Of a DNA stretch of 57,719 nucleotides, positions 28,080 through 37,017 are shown in pieces. Under the pieces are notes generated by a model that saw only the letters and a program-made list of their open reading frames with translations, was not told the origin of the DNA and ran no database searches. How positions within the stretch are numbered: the stretch's first letter is position 1; each line of letters begins with the position of its first letter. Source of the stretch: Mesorhizobium amorphae (GTDB taxonomy: Bacteria > Pseudomonadota > Alphaproteobacteria > Rhizobiales > Rhizobiaceae); assembly GCF_014843845.1 (NCBI RefSeq), contig NZ_JHQS01000005.1:1-57719 (forward strand), in the 5' to 3' direction. The position numbers and the translations under genes are program-made.

Positions 28080-28364
28080 ATGACTGGAACTGGGTCTGGC
28101 TTCGACATGACTGCAGCAGGCGAACACGCACCGGCGCGGAAAATCACGGTCTTTGGCCGCGAATTCACCATGCCGCGCTCGCGCGCTCTCAGAATCGCCA
28201 TCGGCGTCGTCCTGATCCTGGGCGGCATCCTCGGCTTCCTGCCTATCCTGGGCTTCTGGATGATTCCGATCGGATTGCTGGTGCTTTCCTATGAATTTGC
28301 GCTGGTGCGCCGCCACCGGCGCCGGCTTGTCGTGTGGTGGGAGCGCCGGCGCCGGCCGGATTGA
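28080..28364 (+). CDS. Small membrane protein with two adjacent spans
   Basis: ATG at 28080 gives 94 residues; a GTG start at 28035 adds 15. Two close hydrophobic stretches (LRIAIGVVLILGGILGFLPIL and FWMIPIGLLVLSYEFAL) are followed by a very basic tail (RRHRRRLVVWWERRRRPD) that should lie in the cytoplasm. Similar short proteins occur in many rhizobia beside tRNA genes; no function known to me. Confidence 0.7.
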   Translation: MTGTGSGFDMTAAGEHAPARKITVFGREFTMPRSRALRIAIGVVLILGGILGFLPILGFWMIPIGLLVLSYEFALVRRHRRRLVVWWERRRRPD

Positions 28365-28501
28365 CCTGGCCGGCGGACCTTTCCAGATCAGCAGGAGGCG
28401 TATCGAGCCTCGACGAGGAAAGCGTCGGGAATGATGTGCGAGCGCTTGACGACTTTCTGCCGCCAACATATTGAGTCCGCTCGGAACGCCGGGAGCAACG
28501 A

Positions 28502-28575
28502 GGCCTCGTGGCGGAGTGGTTACGCAGAGGACTGCAAATCCTTGCACCCCGGTTCGATTCCGGGCGAGGCCTCCA
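28502..28575 (+). tRNA. tRNA-Cys (anticodon GCA)
   Basis: Acceptor GGCCTCG/CGAGGCC, anticodon loop CTGCAAA, T-arm GGTTCGATTCC, discriminator T and encoded CCA at 28573-28575. Confidence 0.96.
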
Positions 28576-28682
28576 GTTGCCTGGGCTCCCTTGGGAGCAG
28601 GGGTTCCGGTCGATGAGCCGCAGTCCTGGCGCGGCAAGCGCATTGGTTTTGGGCGGATTGGTTTGGGCGGATTGGTGGGAAC

Positions 28683-29354
28683 ATGAGCGCTGATTTCTCC
28701 GAACGACGCGTGAAGATGGTCGATGGCCAGATCCGCACCACGGACGTGACCAGCGCGCCGCTGCTCGATGCCATGCTTTCCGTGCCGCGCGAGGCCTTTG
28801 TCGGGCCGAACCAGCGCGATCTCGCCTATATCGACGGGGACATCCGCATTTCCGACGACGCCAATGGCGGCGCGCGCTACCTGATGGAGCCTTCGCCGCT
28901 CGCCAAGCTGCTGCAGCTGGCCGAAATCGGCGCCGGCGAATCGGTGCTCGATGTCGGCTGCGGCACCGGCTATTCCTCGGCCTTGCTATCGCGGCTGGCG
29001 CGATCGGTGGTCGCTCTGGAAAGCGATCCGGCGCTGGCGGAAGCCGCCGGGTCGACGCTGTCGGCACTGGGCTGCGACAATGTGGCCGTGGTCACCGCGC
29101 CATTGGCGCAAGGTCATGCCGCCAAAGCACCGTACGACGTGATCTTCGTCGGCGGCAGTGTCGAGGACGTGCCGGCCTCGCTGTTTGACCAGCTTTCCGA
29201 GGGCGGGCGTCTTGTCGCAGTCGAGGGACAGGGCAATTCGGGTGTAGCCCGGTTATTTTTCAAAACCGGGGGTGTTGTAACCGGAAGACGGGCCTTTAAT
29301 GCGGCAATTAAGCCACTACCCGGATTTGAACGTATTCATGCGTTTGAATTCTGA
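28683..29354 (+). CDS. Pcm-like protein-L-isoaspartate O-methyltransferase family protein
   Basis: This 223-residue protein has the class I methyltransferase SAM motif ESVLDVGCGTGYSSALLSRL at about residues 83-102. The N-terminal KMVDGQIRTTDVTSAPLLDAMLSVPREAFVG stretch is typical of the alphaproteobacterial branch found upstream of tolC. The usual role is methylation of damaged aspartyl residues for repair, but members of this branch may differ. A second, more canonical pcm lies at 55277. Confidence 0.85.
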   Translation: MSADFSERRVKMVDGQIRTTDVTSAPLLDAMLSVPREAFVGPNQRDLAYIDGDIRISDDANGGARYLMEPSPLAKLLQLAEIGAGESVLDVGCGTGYSSALLSRLARSVVALESDPALAEAAGSTLSALGCDNVAVVTAPLAQGHAAKAPYDVIFVGGSVEDVPASLFDQLSEGGRLVAVEGQGNSGVARLFFKTGGVVTGRRAFNAAIKPLPGFERIHAFEF

Positions 29355-29538
29355 GCGGTTTTGCCTTGCAGCGAAGGCGATGTCATGATCGCTTGCATTT
29401 GAACAATCGTTGCTGATTTGCATAACCGGGTATTTTGGGGGCAGTCAGCGGGGGAACGATAAAAACGCGGCGCCAGTTGATCGGTAAAGAGAGGCTGGTG
29501 TGGCGCAGTTCCCATGCAAAACGAATGAGGGATATCAC

Positions 29539-30927
29539 GTGCCGTCCGTACGCAAGAGTGTTCTAGCCGCCATACTGGTTTCCGCGACAGCGCTTTCGCC
29601 GCTGAATGCTTCCGCCGAAACCATGACTGGCGCGCTTGCCAAGGCTTACCAGAACAATTCGCAGTTGAACTCCGCCCGCGCGGGCGTCCGCGTCACCGAC
29701 GAAGGCGTGGCCATCGCCAAGTCGGGCTGGCGCCCGACCATCGACGGTTCTGCTGATATCGATTACTCCAGCAGCCATGTCGCCGGCACGAACCAGACCG
29801 CGCGCATAACCACCGGCAATTTTGGAGTCCAGATCAACCAGATGCTGTTCGACGGCTTCCAGACCAAGAACAATGTCGCGGCCGCAGAAGCCCAGGTTCG
29901 CGCTTCTGTCGAAAGCCTGCGCAACACCGAAGAAAACATCCTGTTCAATGCGGCAAGCGCCTACATGGATGTGATCCGCGACCGCCAGGTGGCGGTGCTG
30001 ACCGAGCAGAACCTGCAGTTCCTGACCGAGCAGGCGCGCGCGGCGCGCTCACGCTTCGAGGTCGGCGAAGGTACGCGCACCGACGTCGCCCAGGCCGACG
30101 CTTCGCGCTCTTCGGCCGTGGCGCAGTTGAGCGCGGCCCGCGCGCAGGCGCTGGCCAGTGCCGCGACCTACCGCCAGATCGTCGGCGACGAGCCGGGCAA
30201 GCTCAAGGCGGCATCGCCGCTGGGCAGGCTTTTGCCGTCGAGCCTCGATGCGGCGATCACCATCGCATCGGTTGAGCACCCGGCCATCCTTGCTACCCAG
30301 CATCTGGTCGACGCGGCGTCGTTTTCGGTGAAGTCGCAAGAAGGCGCACTGTTGCCGCAGCTTTCCGCCAATGCAGGCGTTTCCAGCGCCTATCGCAATT
30401 CGGTTCCCGGTGTCCTGTCGTCGTCGGATGGTACAACCAATTCGGCCAGCATCGGCGCGACGCTCAGCATACCGATCTATTCGGGCGGCCGCACCTCGGC
30501 GCTGGTTCGCCAATCGAAGGAGTCGCTCAGCCAGGCCCGCATCGAAGTCGATGTCAGCCGCGACCAGGTGCGCCAGGCCGTGACATCGGCATGGACGCAG
30601 TACACCGCCGCGCAGCAAAGTGTGGCCGCCAACAGGGAGGTGATCGCCGCCGCGCAACTGGCGCTCAACGGCGTCATCGAGGAGCGCAATGTCGGCCAGC
30701 GCACCACGCTCGACGTGCTGAATGCGCAGAACGCCGTTATCAGTGCCAAGATCAACCTTGCCAGCTCCGAGCGCGACGTGGTGGTGGCAAGCTACGCCAT
30801 CCTATCGGCAATGGGCCGCCTGTCGGTCGAGCGCCTGGCGCTGAATGTGGTGAAGTACAAGCCGGAAGAGCACTACAACGCCGTCAAGGACAAGTGGATC
30901 GGCCTGCGCACCCCGGACGGCCGCTGA
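29539..30927 (+). CDS. tolC: TolC-family outer-membrane efflux/secretion channel
   Basis: GTG at 29539 behind GAGGGA gives 462 residues starting with a signal peptide (VRKSVLAAILVSATALSPLNASA). An upstream GTG at 29500 would spoil that signal. The two repeated halves of long helices and barrel strands typical of TolC are visible, including TDVAQADASRSSAVAQLSAAR and GQRTTLDVLNAQNAVISAKI with the conserved LDVLNAQ motif. The trimer forms the outer-membrane duct for type I secretion and multidrug export. A terminator follows at 30954. Confidence 0.92.
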   Translation: MPSVRKSVLAAILVSATALSPLNASAETMTGALAKAYQNNSQLNSARAGVRVTDEGVAIAKSGWRPTIDGSADIDYSSSHVAGTNQTARITTGNFGVQINQMLFDGFQTKNNVAAAEAQVRASVESLRNTEENILFNAASAYMDVIRDRQVAVLTEQNLQFLTEQARAARSRFEVGEGTRTDVAQADASRSSAVAQLSAARAQALASAATYRQIVGDEPGKLKAASPLGRLLPSSLDAAITIASVEHPAILATQHLVDAASFSVKSQEGALLPQLSANAGVSSAYRNSVPGVLSSSDGTTNSASIGATLSIPIYSGGRTSALVRQSKESLSQARIEVDVSRDQVRQAVTSAWTQYTAAQQSVAANREVIAAAQLALNGVIEERNVGQRTTLDVLNAQNAVISAKINLASSERDVVVASYAILSAMGRLSVERLALNVVKYKPEEHYNAVKDKWIGLRTPDGR

Positions 30928-30953
30928 CGCCGCCACAGCCTGGATTCGAGGAG

Positions 30954-30986
30954 CGCCGCGTGTCCATGGATGCGCGGCGTTTTTTC
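30954..30986 (+). terminator. Rho-independent terminator of tolC
   Basis: CGCCGCG (30954-30960) pairs with CGCGGCG (30973-30979), then TTTTTT. Confidence 0.8.
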
Positions 30987-31174
30987 ATTATTGAGCCTCT
31001 GCTCAGCCCGCGGTCTTTCCAGTTGGGCGCTCGAGCTAATCTGTTGAAATCCAACATCTCCCCAGTTTGGGGATTCTCGGATGACGATCCGTCGGTTAAC
31101 CTGTCGCCATGATTCGAATCCGGCTTTGCCGGAACGGAAATCGAGAACGGGTCACAAGGGCGGCGGATGTGACG

Positions 31175-32023
31175 ATGGCAACGGCAAGCAGCGCTCAGCG
31201 CGAACCTTCCATGGAAGAAATACTGGCTTCCATCAGAAGGATCATCGAAGACAGCGACACCGGTCGCAAGCAGCCCGGTGATGCCGGCGAGTTGCGACAG
31301 GATCTCCAGCCTGCGCCAGCTCCGCCGCCGGCGCCGGAAGTGGATGCATTCCGCGCCGAGCTGCGCGCCGAAGCAGACACCAGGAAGCCCGTTTCGCTGG
31401 CTGAGGTGCAGGCACAGCTGGCGGCCGAGCCGGTCATAGCCCGCATGGAAACGGCCCGCATGGAAACGAAGGTGCGCCCGGAAGCGGCTCCGCCGGTCAC
31501 GCCAAAGGCGCCCACGACGCTTGCCGAAGTGAGCGCCAGCATCGCCGCTGAGCCGAGTTCGGCCGAGCCGGCGGCTGCCGCCGAAACCAGCGATGCCATC
31601 GTAGCCGACTGGCGGCGCGAAATCGCGGCCGTGGGCGAAACGGCGAAAGCTGCGGGTACGGCCAGACCGGACAAGGTCGAGGCGCGGACGTTTGATGCCG
31701 CACCGGAGGTCGAGATCGCCGAAGACGAACTCGCAGATGAACCTTTTTTCGAACCTGCCGCTTCCAGCGGCGGCATGGCCCGCCAGCCCGATGCCGTTGC
31801 CGCCCGTCCGGCGATCCTTTCCGAACATGCGGGCCGGCAGGTCGCCGCCGCCTTCGGCGAGCTTTCCGATGCCTTTGCCAGCCGCAGCAAGAAGACCTTC
31901 GACGAGATGGCCGAGGACATGCTGCGGCCGATGCTGCAGGACTGGCTGGACAACAATCTGCCGACGCTGGTCGAGCGGCTGGTGCGCGAGGAAATCGAGC
32001 GCGTAGCGCGCGGCGCGCAATAG
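31175..32023 (+). CDS. popZ: PopZ/DUF2497 cell-pole organising protein
   Basis: ATG at 31175 gives 282 residues; earlier in-frame starts extend an unconserved leader. The N-terminal helix SMEEILASIRRIIEDSD (about residues 10-26) and the C-terminal multimerisation helices (EMAEDMLRPMLQDWLDNNLP, VERLVREEIERVARG) are the two conserved PopZ elements. Between them is an acidic, proline/alanine-rich disordered linker. PopZ forms a polar network that anchors chromosome origins and polarity factors. It precedes valS as in related genomes. Confidence 0.88.
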   Translation: MATASSAQREPSMEEILASIRRIIEDSDTGRKQPGDAGELRQDLQPAPAPPPAPEVDAFRAELRAEADTRKPVSLAEVQAQLAAEPVIARMETARMETKVRPEAAPPVTPKAPTTLAEVSASIAAEPSSAEPAAAAETSDAIVADWRREIAAVGETAKAAGTARPDKVEARTFDAAPEVEIAEDELADEPFFEPAASSGGMARQPDAVAARPAILSEHAGRQVAAAFGELSDAFASRSKKTFDEMAEDMLRPMLQDWLDNNLPTLVERLVREEIERVARGAQ

Positions 32024-32049
32024 CGTTGTAGACCGATCCCCGGATCAAG

Positions 32050-32077
32050 GCGCCGCCCTCGGGCGGCGCTTTTTTTT
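32050..32077 (+). terminator. Rho-independent terminator of popZ
   Basis: GCGCCGCCC (32050-32058) pairs with GGGCGGCGC (32061-32069), followed by eight T. Confidence 0.88.
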
Positions 32078-32304
32078 CGAGGGTTCTTCCGCGATCGAGC
32101 GATTGAGACGGTGTATCGAAAAGCCGCGCCGACGACGATGCTGACGATCGCGGGACGCAGTCAGATCGTCTTTGCGAGTTGCCTTGAGTTGCTCAGCCAC
32201 TATCTATTGGTCGTCGCCGTCTGTCGGTTGCCCGCGGTTGACTTGCCAACTGCCTTCCGATTTACACCGGACCCAGCAAATCCCGACAGCCCGGACCTCT
32301 TTCC

Positions 32305-35088
32305 ATGCTTGAAAAAACCTACGACGCCAAAACCGTCGAGCCGAAGATCGCTAAAATCTGGGAAGAGGCCGACGCCTTTCGCGCCGGCGCAGGCGCGGAG
32401 GAGGGGGCGGAGGCCTTCACCATCGTCATCCCGCCGCCAAACGTCACCGGCTCGCTGCATATGGGCCACGCGCTCAACAACACGCTGCAGGACATATTGG
32501 TGCGCTTCGAGCGCATGCGCGGCAAGAACGTGCTGTGGCAGCCCGGCATGGACCATGCCGGCATCGCCACGCAGATGGTGGTCGAGCGCCAGCTGATGGA
32601 AAAGCAGATCCACCGCCGCGATCTTTCGCGCGAGGACTTCATCGAGAAGGTTTGGGAGTGGAAGGCCGAATCCGGTGGCGCGATCTTCAACCAGCTGAAG
32701 CGGCTCGGCGCTTCCGCCGACTGGTCGCGCGAACGCTTCACCATGGACGAGGGCCTGTCCAAGGCTGTGCTCGAAGTGTTCGTGACGCTCTACAAGGAAG
32801 GGCTGATCTACAAGGACAAGCGCCTTGTGAACTGGGATCCGAAGCTGCTTACGGCGATTTCCGACCTCGAGGTCGAGCAGCAGGAGGTCAACGGCAACCT
32901 CTGGCATTTCCGTTATCCGATCGAGGGCGAGGCGTTCGATCCGGAAAACCCGATGACCTTCATCACCGTGGCGACGACGCGTCCGGAGACCATGCTTGGC
33001 GACACGGCAGTGGCAGTGCATCCGGACGACGAGCGCTTCCGGCACCTGGTCGGGAAAAAAGTCGTGCTGCCGATCGTCGGCCGCAAGATACCGGTGGTGG
33101 CGGACGAGTATTCCGATCCGGAAAAGGGCTCGGGCGCGGTCAAGATCACGCCGGCGCATGATTTCAACGACTTCGAGGTCGGCAAGCGCCATAAGCTGCC
33201 AGCGATCAACATCCTGACCGCCGAGGCGGCTGTTACGCTCAAGGACAATGAGGATTTCCTCGCTGGCCTCGACGTGACGCCGGAGCGCCAGGCCGTCTGG
33301 GACGAACTCGACGGCCTCGACCGTTTCGTCGCGCGCAAGAAGGTCGTCGAACTGATAGAGGCCGGCGGCTTCCTCGACAAGATCGAGCCGCACCGCCACA
33401 CCGTGCCACATGGCGACCGCGGCGGCGTGCCGATCGAGCCGTTCCTGACCGAGCAGTGGTATGCAAACGCGGCCGAACTCGCCAAGCCTGCGATCGCTTC
33501 GGTGCGCGAGGGCCGCACCAATTTCGTCCCTAAGAACTGGGAAAAGACCTATTTCGACTGGATGGAGAACATCCAGCCCTGGTGCATCTCGCGCCAGCTG
33601 TGGTGGGGCCACCAGATACCGGCCTGGTACGGGCCGGACGGGCGCGTCTTCGTCGAGAAGACCGAAGAGGAAGCGCTCGCCGCGGCAATCGAATATTACC
33701 TGGCGCTGGAAGGACCGTGGAAAGCCTGGGTCGAGGACAAGCTCGAGAACTTCAAGCCGGGCGAGATCCTGACCCGCGACGAGGATGTGCTCGACACCTG
33801 GTTTTCCTCGGCGCTGTGGCCGTTCTCGACGCTCGGCTGGCCCGATCAGACGCCGGAGCTCAAAACCTACTACCAGACCGACGTGCTGGTCACCGGCTTC
33901 GATATCATCTTCTTCTGGGTCGCCCGCATGATGATGATGGGCCTGCATTTCATGGACGAGGAGCCGTTCCACACCGTCTATGTCCATGCGCTGGTGCGCG
34001 ACAAGAACGGGCAGAAGATGTCGAAGTCGAAAGGCAACGTCATCGATCCGCTCGACCTCATCGACGAGTATGGCGCCGATGCGCTGCGCTTCACCTTGAC
34101 GGTGATGGCCGCGCAAGGCCGCGACGTGAAGCTCAATCCGGCCCGCATCGCCGGCTACCGCAACTTCGGCACCAAGCTGTGGAACGCGACCCGCTTTGCC
34201 GAGATGAACGAGGTCGCGCGCAATGACGATTTCTGGCTGAACGACGCCAAGCTGGCGGTCAATCGCTGGATCTTGACCGAGCTGACGCGTGCCGCGCGTG
34301 AGGTCACCGACGGCATCGCCTCATACCGCTTCAACGAGGCGGCGGGCGCTGCCTATCGTTTCGTCTGGAATCTGTTCTGCGACTGGTATCTGGAACTGCT
34401 GAAGCCGGTGTTCATGGGCACGGACGAGGCCGCCAAGGCCGAGAGCCGGGCCTGCGTCGCTTTCGTGCTCGACGAGATCTACAAGCTCCTGCATCCGATG
34501 ATGCCGTTCATGACCGAGGAACTGTGGGCCGAGACCGCGGGCGAGGGCAAGGAGCGCGCTTCGCTACTTTGCCACGCCGCCTGGCCGTCGCCGGACTTCG
34601 AGGACGTGGCCGCGGCCGCCGACATCAACTGGCTGGTCGATCTCGTCTCGGGCATCCGCTCTGTGCGTTCGGAGATGAATGTGCCGCCGGCGGCGATCGC
34701 GCCGCTGGTGGTGGTCGGCGCCAGCGAGGAAACGCACCAGAGGCTCGACCGCCACGCCTCCGCTATCCAGCGGCTGGCGCGGGTCGGCGAGATTTCGCTG
34801 CAGGATGTCGCCCCCAAGGGCTCGGCGCAGATCGTGCTCAACGAGGCGACGATCTGCCTGCCGCTTGGCAACCTGATCAACCTGACCGCCGAGGCGGCGC
34901 GGCTGGAGAAGGAACTGGCCAAGGTGACCGAGGAGATCGCCCGCCTGCACAAGAAGCTGTCCAACGACAGATTCGTGGCCAGTGCACCTGTGGAGATCGT
35001 GGAAGCCGAGCGTGAAAAACTCGCCGAATATCGCGAGGCGCAGGAGAAGCTTTCGGTGGCCCTGACGCGGGTGCGCGACGCCGGCTGA
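32305..35088 (+). CDS. valS: Valyl-tRNA synthetase
   Basis: This 927-residue class I synthetase charges tRNA-Val. The HIGH motif is LHMGH at residues 51-55 within PPPNVTGSLHMGHALNN, and the KMSKS motif is at 571-575. The editing domain lies between them (TTRPETMLGDTAVAVHP). The C-terminal coiled arm (LEKELAKVTEEIARLHKKLS) is present. Length is usual for the family. Long antisense open frames over it are shadows of codon use. Confidence 0.97.
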   Translation: MLEKTYDAKTVEPKIAKIWEEADAFRAGAGAEEGAEAFTIVIPPPNVTGSLHMGHALNNTLQDILVRFERMRGKNVLWQPGMDHAGIATQMVVERQLMEKQIHRRDLSREDFIEKVWEWKAESGGAIFNQLKRLGASADWSRERFTMDEGLSKAVLEVFVTLYKEGLIYKDKRLVNWDPKLLTAISDLEVEQQEVNGNLWHFRYPIEGEAFDPENPMTFITVATTRPETMLGDTAVAVHPDDERFRHLVGKKVVLPIVGRKIPVVADEYSDPEKGSGAVKITPAHDFNDFEVGKRHKLPAINILTAEAAVTLKDNEDFLAGLDVTPERQAVWDELDGLDRFVARKKVVELIEAGGFLDKIEPHRHTVPHGDRGGVPIEPFLTEQWYANAAELAKPAIASVREGRTNFVPKNWEKTYFDWMENIQPWCISRQLWWGHQIPAWYGPDGRVFVEKTEEEALAAAIEYYLALEGPWKAWVEDKLENFKPGEILTRDEDVLDTWFSSALWPFSTLGWPDQTPELKTYYQTDVLVTGFDIIFFWVARMMMMGLHFMDEEPFHTVYVHALVRDKNGQKMSKSKGNVIDPLDLIDEYGADALRFTLTVMAAQGRDVKLNPARIAGYRNFGTKLWNATRFAEMNEVARNDDFWLNDAKLAVNRWILTELTRAAREVTDGIASYRFNEAAGAAYRFVWNLFCDWYLELLKPVFMGTDEAAKAESRACVAFVLDEIYKLLHPMMPFMTEELWAETAGEGKERASLLCHAAWPSPDFEDVAAAADINWLVDLVSGIRSVRSEMNVPPAAIAPLVVVGASEETHQRLDRHASAIQRLARVGEISLQDVAPKGSAQIVLNEATICLPLGNLINLTAEAARLEKELAKVTEEIARLHKKLSNDRFVASAPVEIVEAEREKLAEYREAQEKLSVALTRVRDAG

Positions 35089-35449
35089 CTGGCAGATTCG
35101 TGACCTGTCCGAACGGCCCTGGTCGGCCGTTCCGCTGCTTAAAAACAGGCATTCCGCTGCGTTAATGTTGACGTAAACGGAATGTTTTAGCCTCATTGTT
35201 GCCATAATGTAACAACGGGGCCAAACACCCGCAAAACCACCTGTTTTTGGGTCTTTTGGGACCGATTTTCCAAGTTTTTTCGATCGATCTGCGTCGGTGA
35301 GGCCATTTTAGGCCCATGCCGTAACGTCCATCACTTTGACGAAAATGCGCTTGGCAAGGGTGTACATGTACGCCCCGCGAATTCGTTGTTGCGCCGTTAA
35401 CCCGAATTGGTTCTAGCTTGACGCACCAGTATTTTCGGGGAGGGAATTT
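35089..35449. other. AT-richer intergenic region between valS and the FadL-like gene
   Basis: An inverted repeat GAACGGCC/GGCCGTTC at 35110-35131 may end valS transcription. The remaining 300 bp are AT-rich with long T and A runs and contain no ORF I can support. They probably hold the porin promoter; no operator is recognised. Confidence 0.45.
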
Positions 35450-36715
35450 ATGAATTGTTTGCGTCTCAAAGCACTGCTGGGGGCAGGGTGCTTTTCGATG
35501 GCTTTGATCGGCTCGGCGCACGCCGGCGGCTTGGAGCGCGGCGGCAACGATATCGACCTGCTGTTTGATCCGGCGCCGGTCACGGGTGAGGTTTCTGCCA
35601 CTTACGTGATGCCTCAGCGAGACCTGAAAAATGTTCAGGATATTGACCCGACGAATGGTCCGCTCAATTTATTGGGCAGCCCCAACAGTGCTCGCGATAC
35701 CGAAAGCTATTGGGTGCCGAGTGCTGGGATCAAGATCGGCATGGGACCCGTCGATTGCCTTGGCGATTACTCCCAACCGATCGGAGCGTCCAGCAATCCC
35801 GGCGTCAATTGGGCCGGCGCGAACGGCAATGTCGAGACCCAGGTAGAAAGCGACGCCTTTGGCGCAACGTGTTCATACAAAATGGACCTTGGCAAAGGAC
35901 AGTTTCGTTTCATCGGCGGCGTGTTTCACGAGGATGTTTCGGGCTTCAAGGAACAGTTGGTAGCCCCCATTCCTGCCATACTGGGTACTGGCATCGGGCG
36001 CCTTGATCTCGAAGGGGACGGATGGGGATGGCGGACCGGCGTCGCCTATGAGATTCCGGAAATCGCCCTGCGCGCGAGCCTGGTCTACAATTCCGCAGTC
36101 AAGCTCGACAACCTCGCTGGAACGCTTGACCTGACCCAGGTTCCTGGTTTCCTCAATCCGGCGAATCCGCTTTTGGGTAGCGTAACTGACGTCTACGGAT
36201 CCGCCGAGGTGCCGGACTCTGTGGAACTGAAGCTGCAGTCCGGCATAGCGCCGGGGTGGCTCGCCTTCGGTTCCATCAAGTGGATGAACTGGAGCGAATT
36301 GCAGAGCATTCCTTTCTGTCCGACTGCGACGAAGGGCTTGGTTGCCTGTACGACGACCAGTGCGGTCCGCGCCACTTCATTGGATTTGCTCTACAGGGAC
36401 GGTTGGACCGTTTCTGGCGGCATTGGCCACAAGTTCAATGATCAATGGAGCGGCGCCGCAGCTCTCACCTGGGATCGTGGCACGACCACCGGCCTCAGCG
36501 CTCAGACAGATACCTGGACAGTGAGTGGCGGTGTGGCTTACACGCCGACCCAGAACATCGAGCTTCGTTTCGGTGGGGCGCTGGGCGTACTCACCAGCGG
36601 ATCTATACACCCGGTCGTGGGCAGCGATGGTGTTACCTACGGCACCGACTACACTGCCGACTTCGGCAATGATCTTGTTTCGGCCCTCTCGACTTCGTTG
36701 AAGGTCAGGTGGTAA
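35450..36715 (+). CDS. OmpP1/FadL-family outer-membrane transport protein
   Basis: ATG at 35450 follows GGGAGG; 421 residues. A signal peptide (LKALLGAGCFSMALIGSAHAGG) is followed by many amphipathic barrel strands (QFRFIGGVFHEDV, ASLVYNSAVKL, WTVSGGIGHKFNDQWSGAAAL, NIELRFGGALGVL) and a final aromatic residue (KVRW). FadL-type barrels take up hydrophobic compounds such as fatty acids through a lateral opening; the substrate here is unknown. Two cysteine pairs could form surface disulphides. A perfect terminator follows 20 bp downstream. Confidence 0.85.
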   Translation: MNCLRLKALLGAGCFSMALIGSAHAGGLERGGNDIDLLFDPAPVTGEVSATYVMPQRDLKNVQDIDPTNGPLNLLGSPNSARDTESYWVPSAGIKIGMGPVDCLGDYSQPIGASSNPGVNWAGANGNVETQVESDAFGATCSYKMDLGKGQFRFIGGVFHEDVSGFKEQLVAPIPAILGTGIGRLDLEGDGWGWRTGVAYEIPEIALRASLVYNSAVKLDNLAGTLDLTQVPGFLNPANPLLGSVTDVYGSAEVPDSVELKLQSGIAPGWLAFGSIKWMNWSELQSIPFCPTATKGLVACTTTSAVRATSLDLLYRDGWTVSGGIGHKFNDQWSGAAALTWDRGTTTGLSAQTDTWTVSGGVAYTPTQNIELRFGGALGVLTSGSIHPVVGSDGVTYGTDYTADFGNDLVSALSTSLKVRW

Positions 36716-36735
36716 GTCTTTCAAATTGAAAGACA

Positions 36736-36764
36736 AAAAGGCCTGGCAATGCCCGGCCTTTTTT
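36736..36764 (+). terminator. Rho-independent terminator of the FadL-like gene
   Basis: AAAAGGCC.GGC and GCC.GGCCTTTT form the stem (36736-36762), followed by further T. The 250 bp to ilvD contain no gene and presumably the ilvD leader. Confidence 0.85.
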
Positions 36765-37017
36765 GTTGGGTCGGCGTCTTGTGTGGCGACACCGTCGCTG
36801 CGGTACCCAAGCTGCGTTGCAAATGCGCCGCACCATCGCCGCCTCCTGCGATTGTGACGTTTTAGCAACAGTTTATGAACAACCCCCGCGCTACAGTTCC
36901 GCTCAGACGCATTGCCCATTTCCCGCCATAAACCCGGCGCACCTCGAATATGTCTCGGGACACGCGCCAAAAGGCTCGGCGATGGGGCAGGCCGCGCCGC
37001 CCGCGGCAAGGACGAGT

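Noticed and set aside
32200..34116. 638-codon open frame on the minus strand opposite valS
   Set aside because: It is a mirror of GC-rich valS codon use; valS motifs are complete and the antisense product has no recognisable domain.
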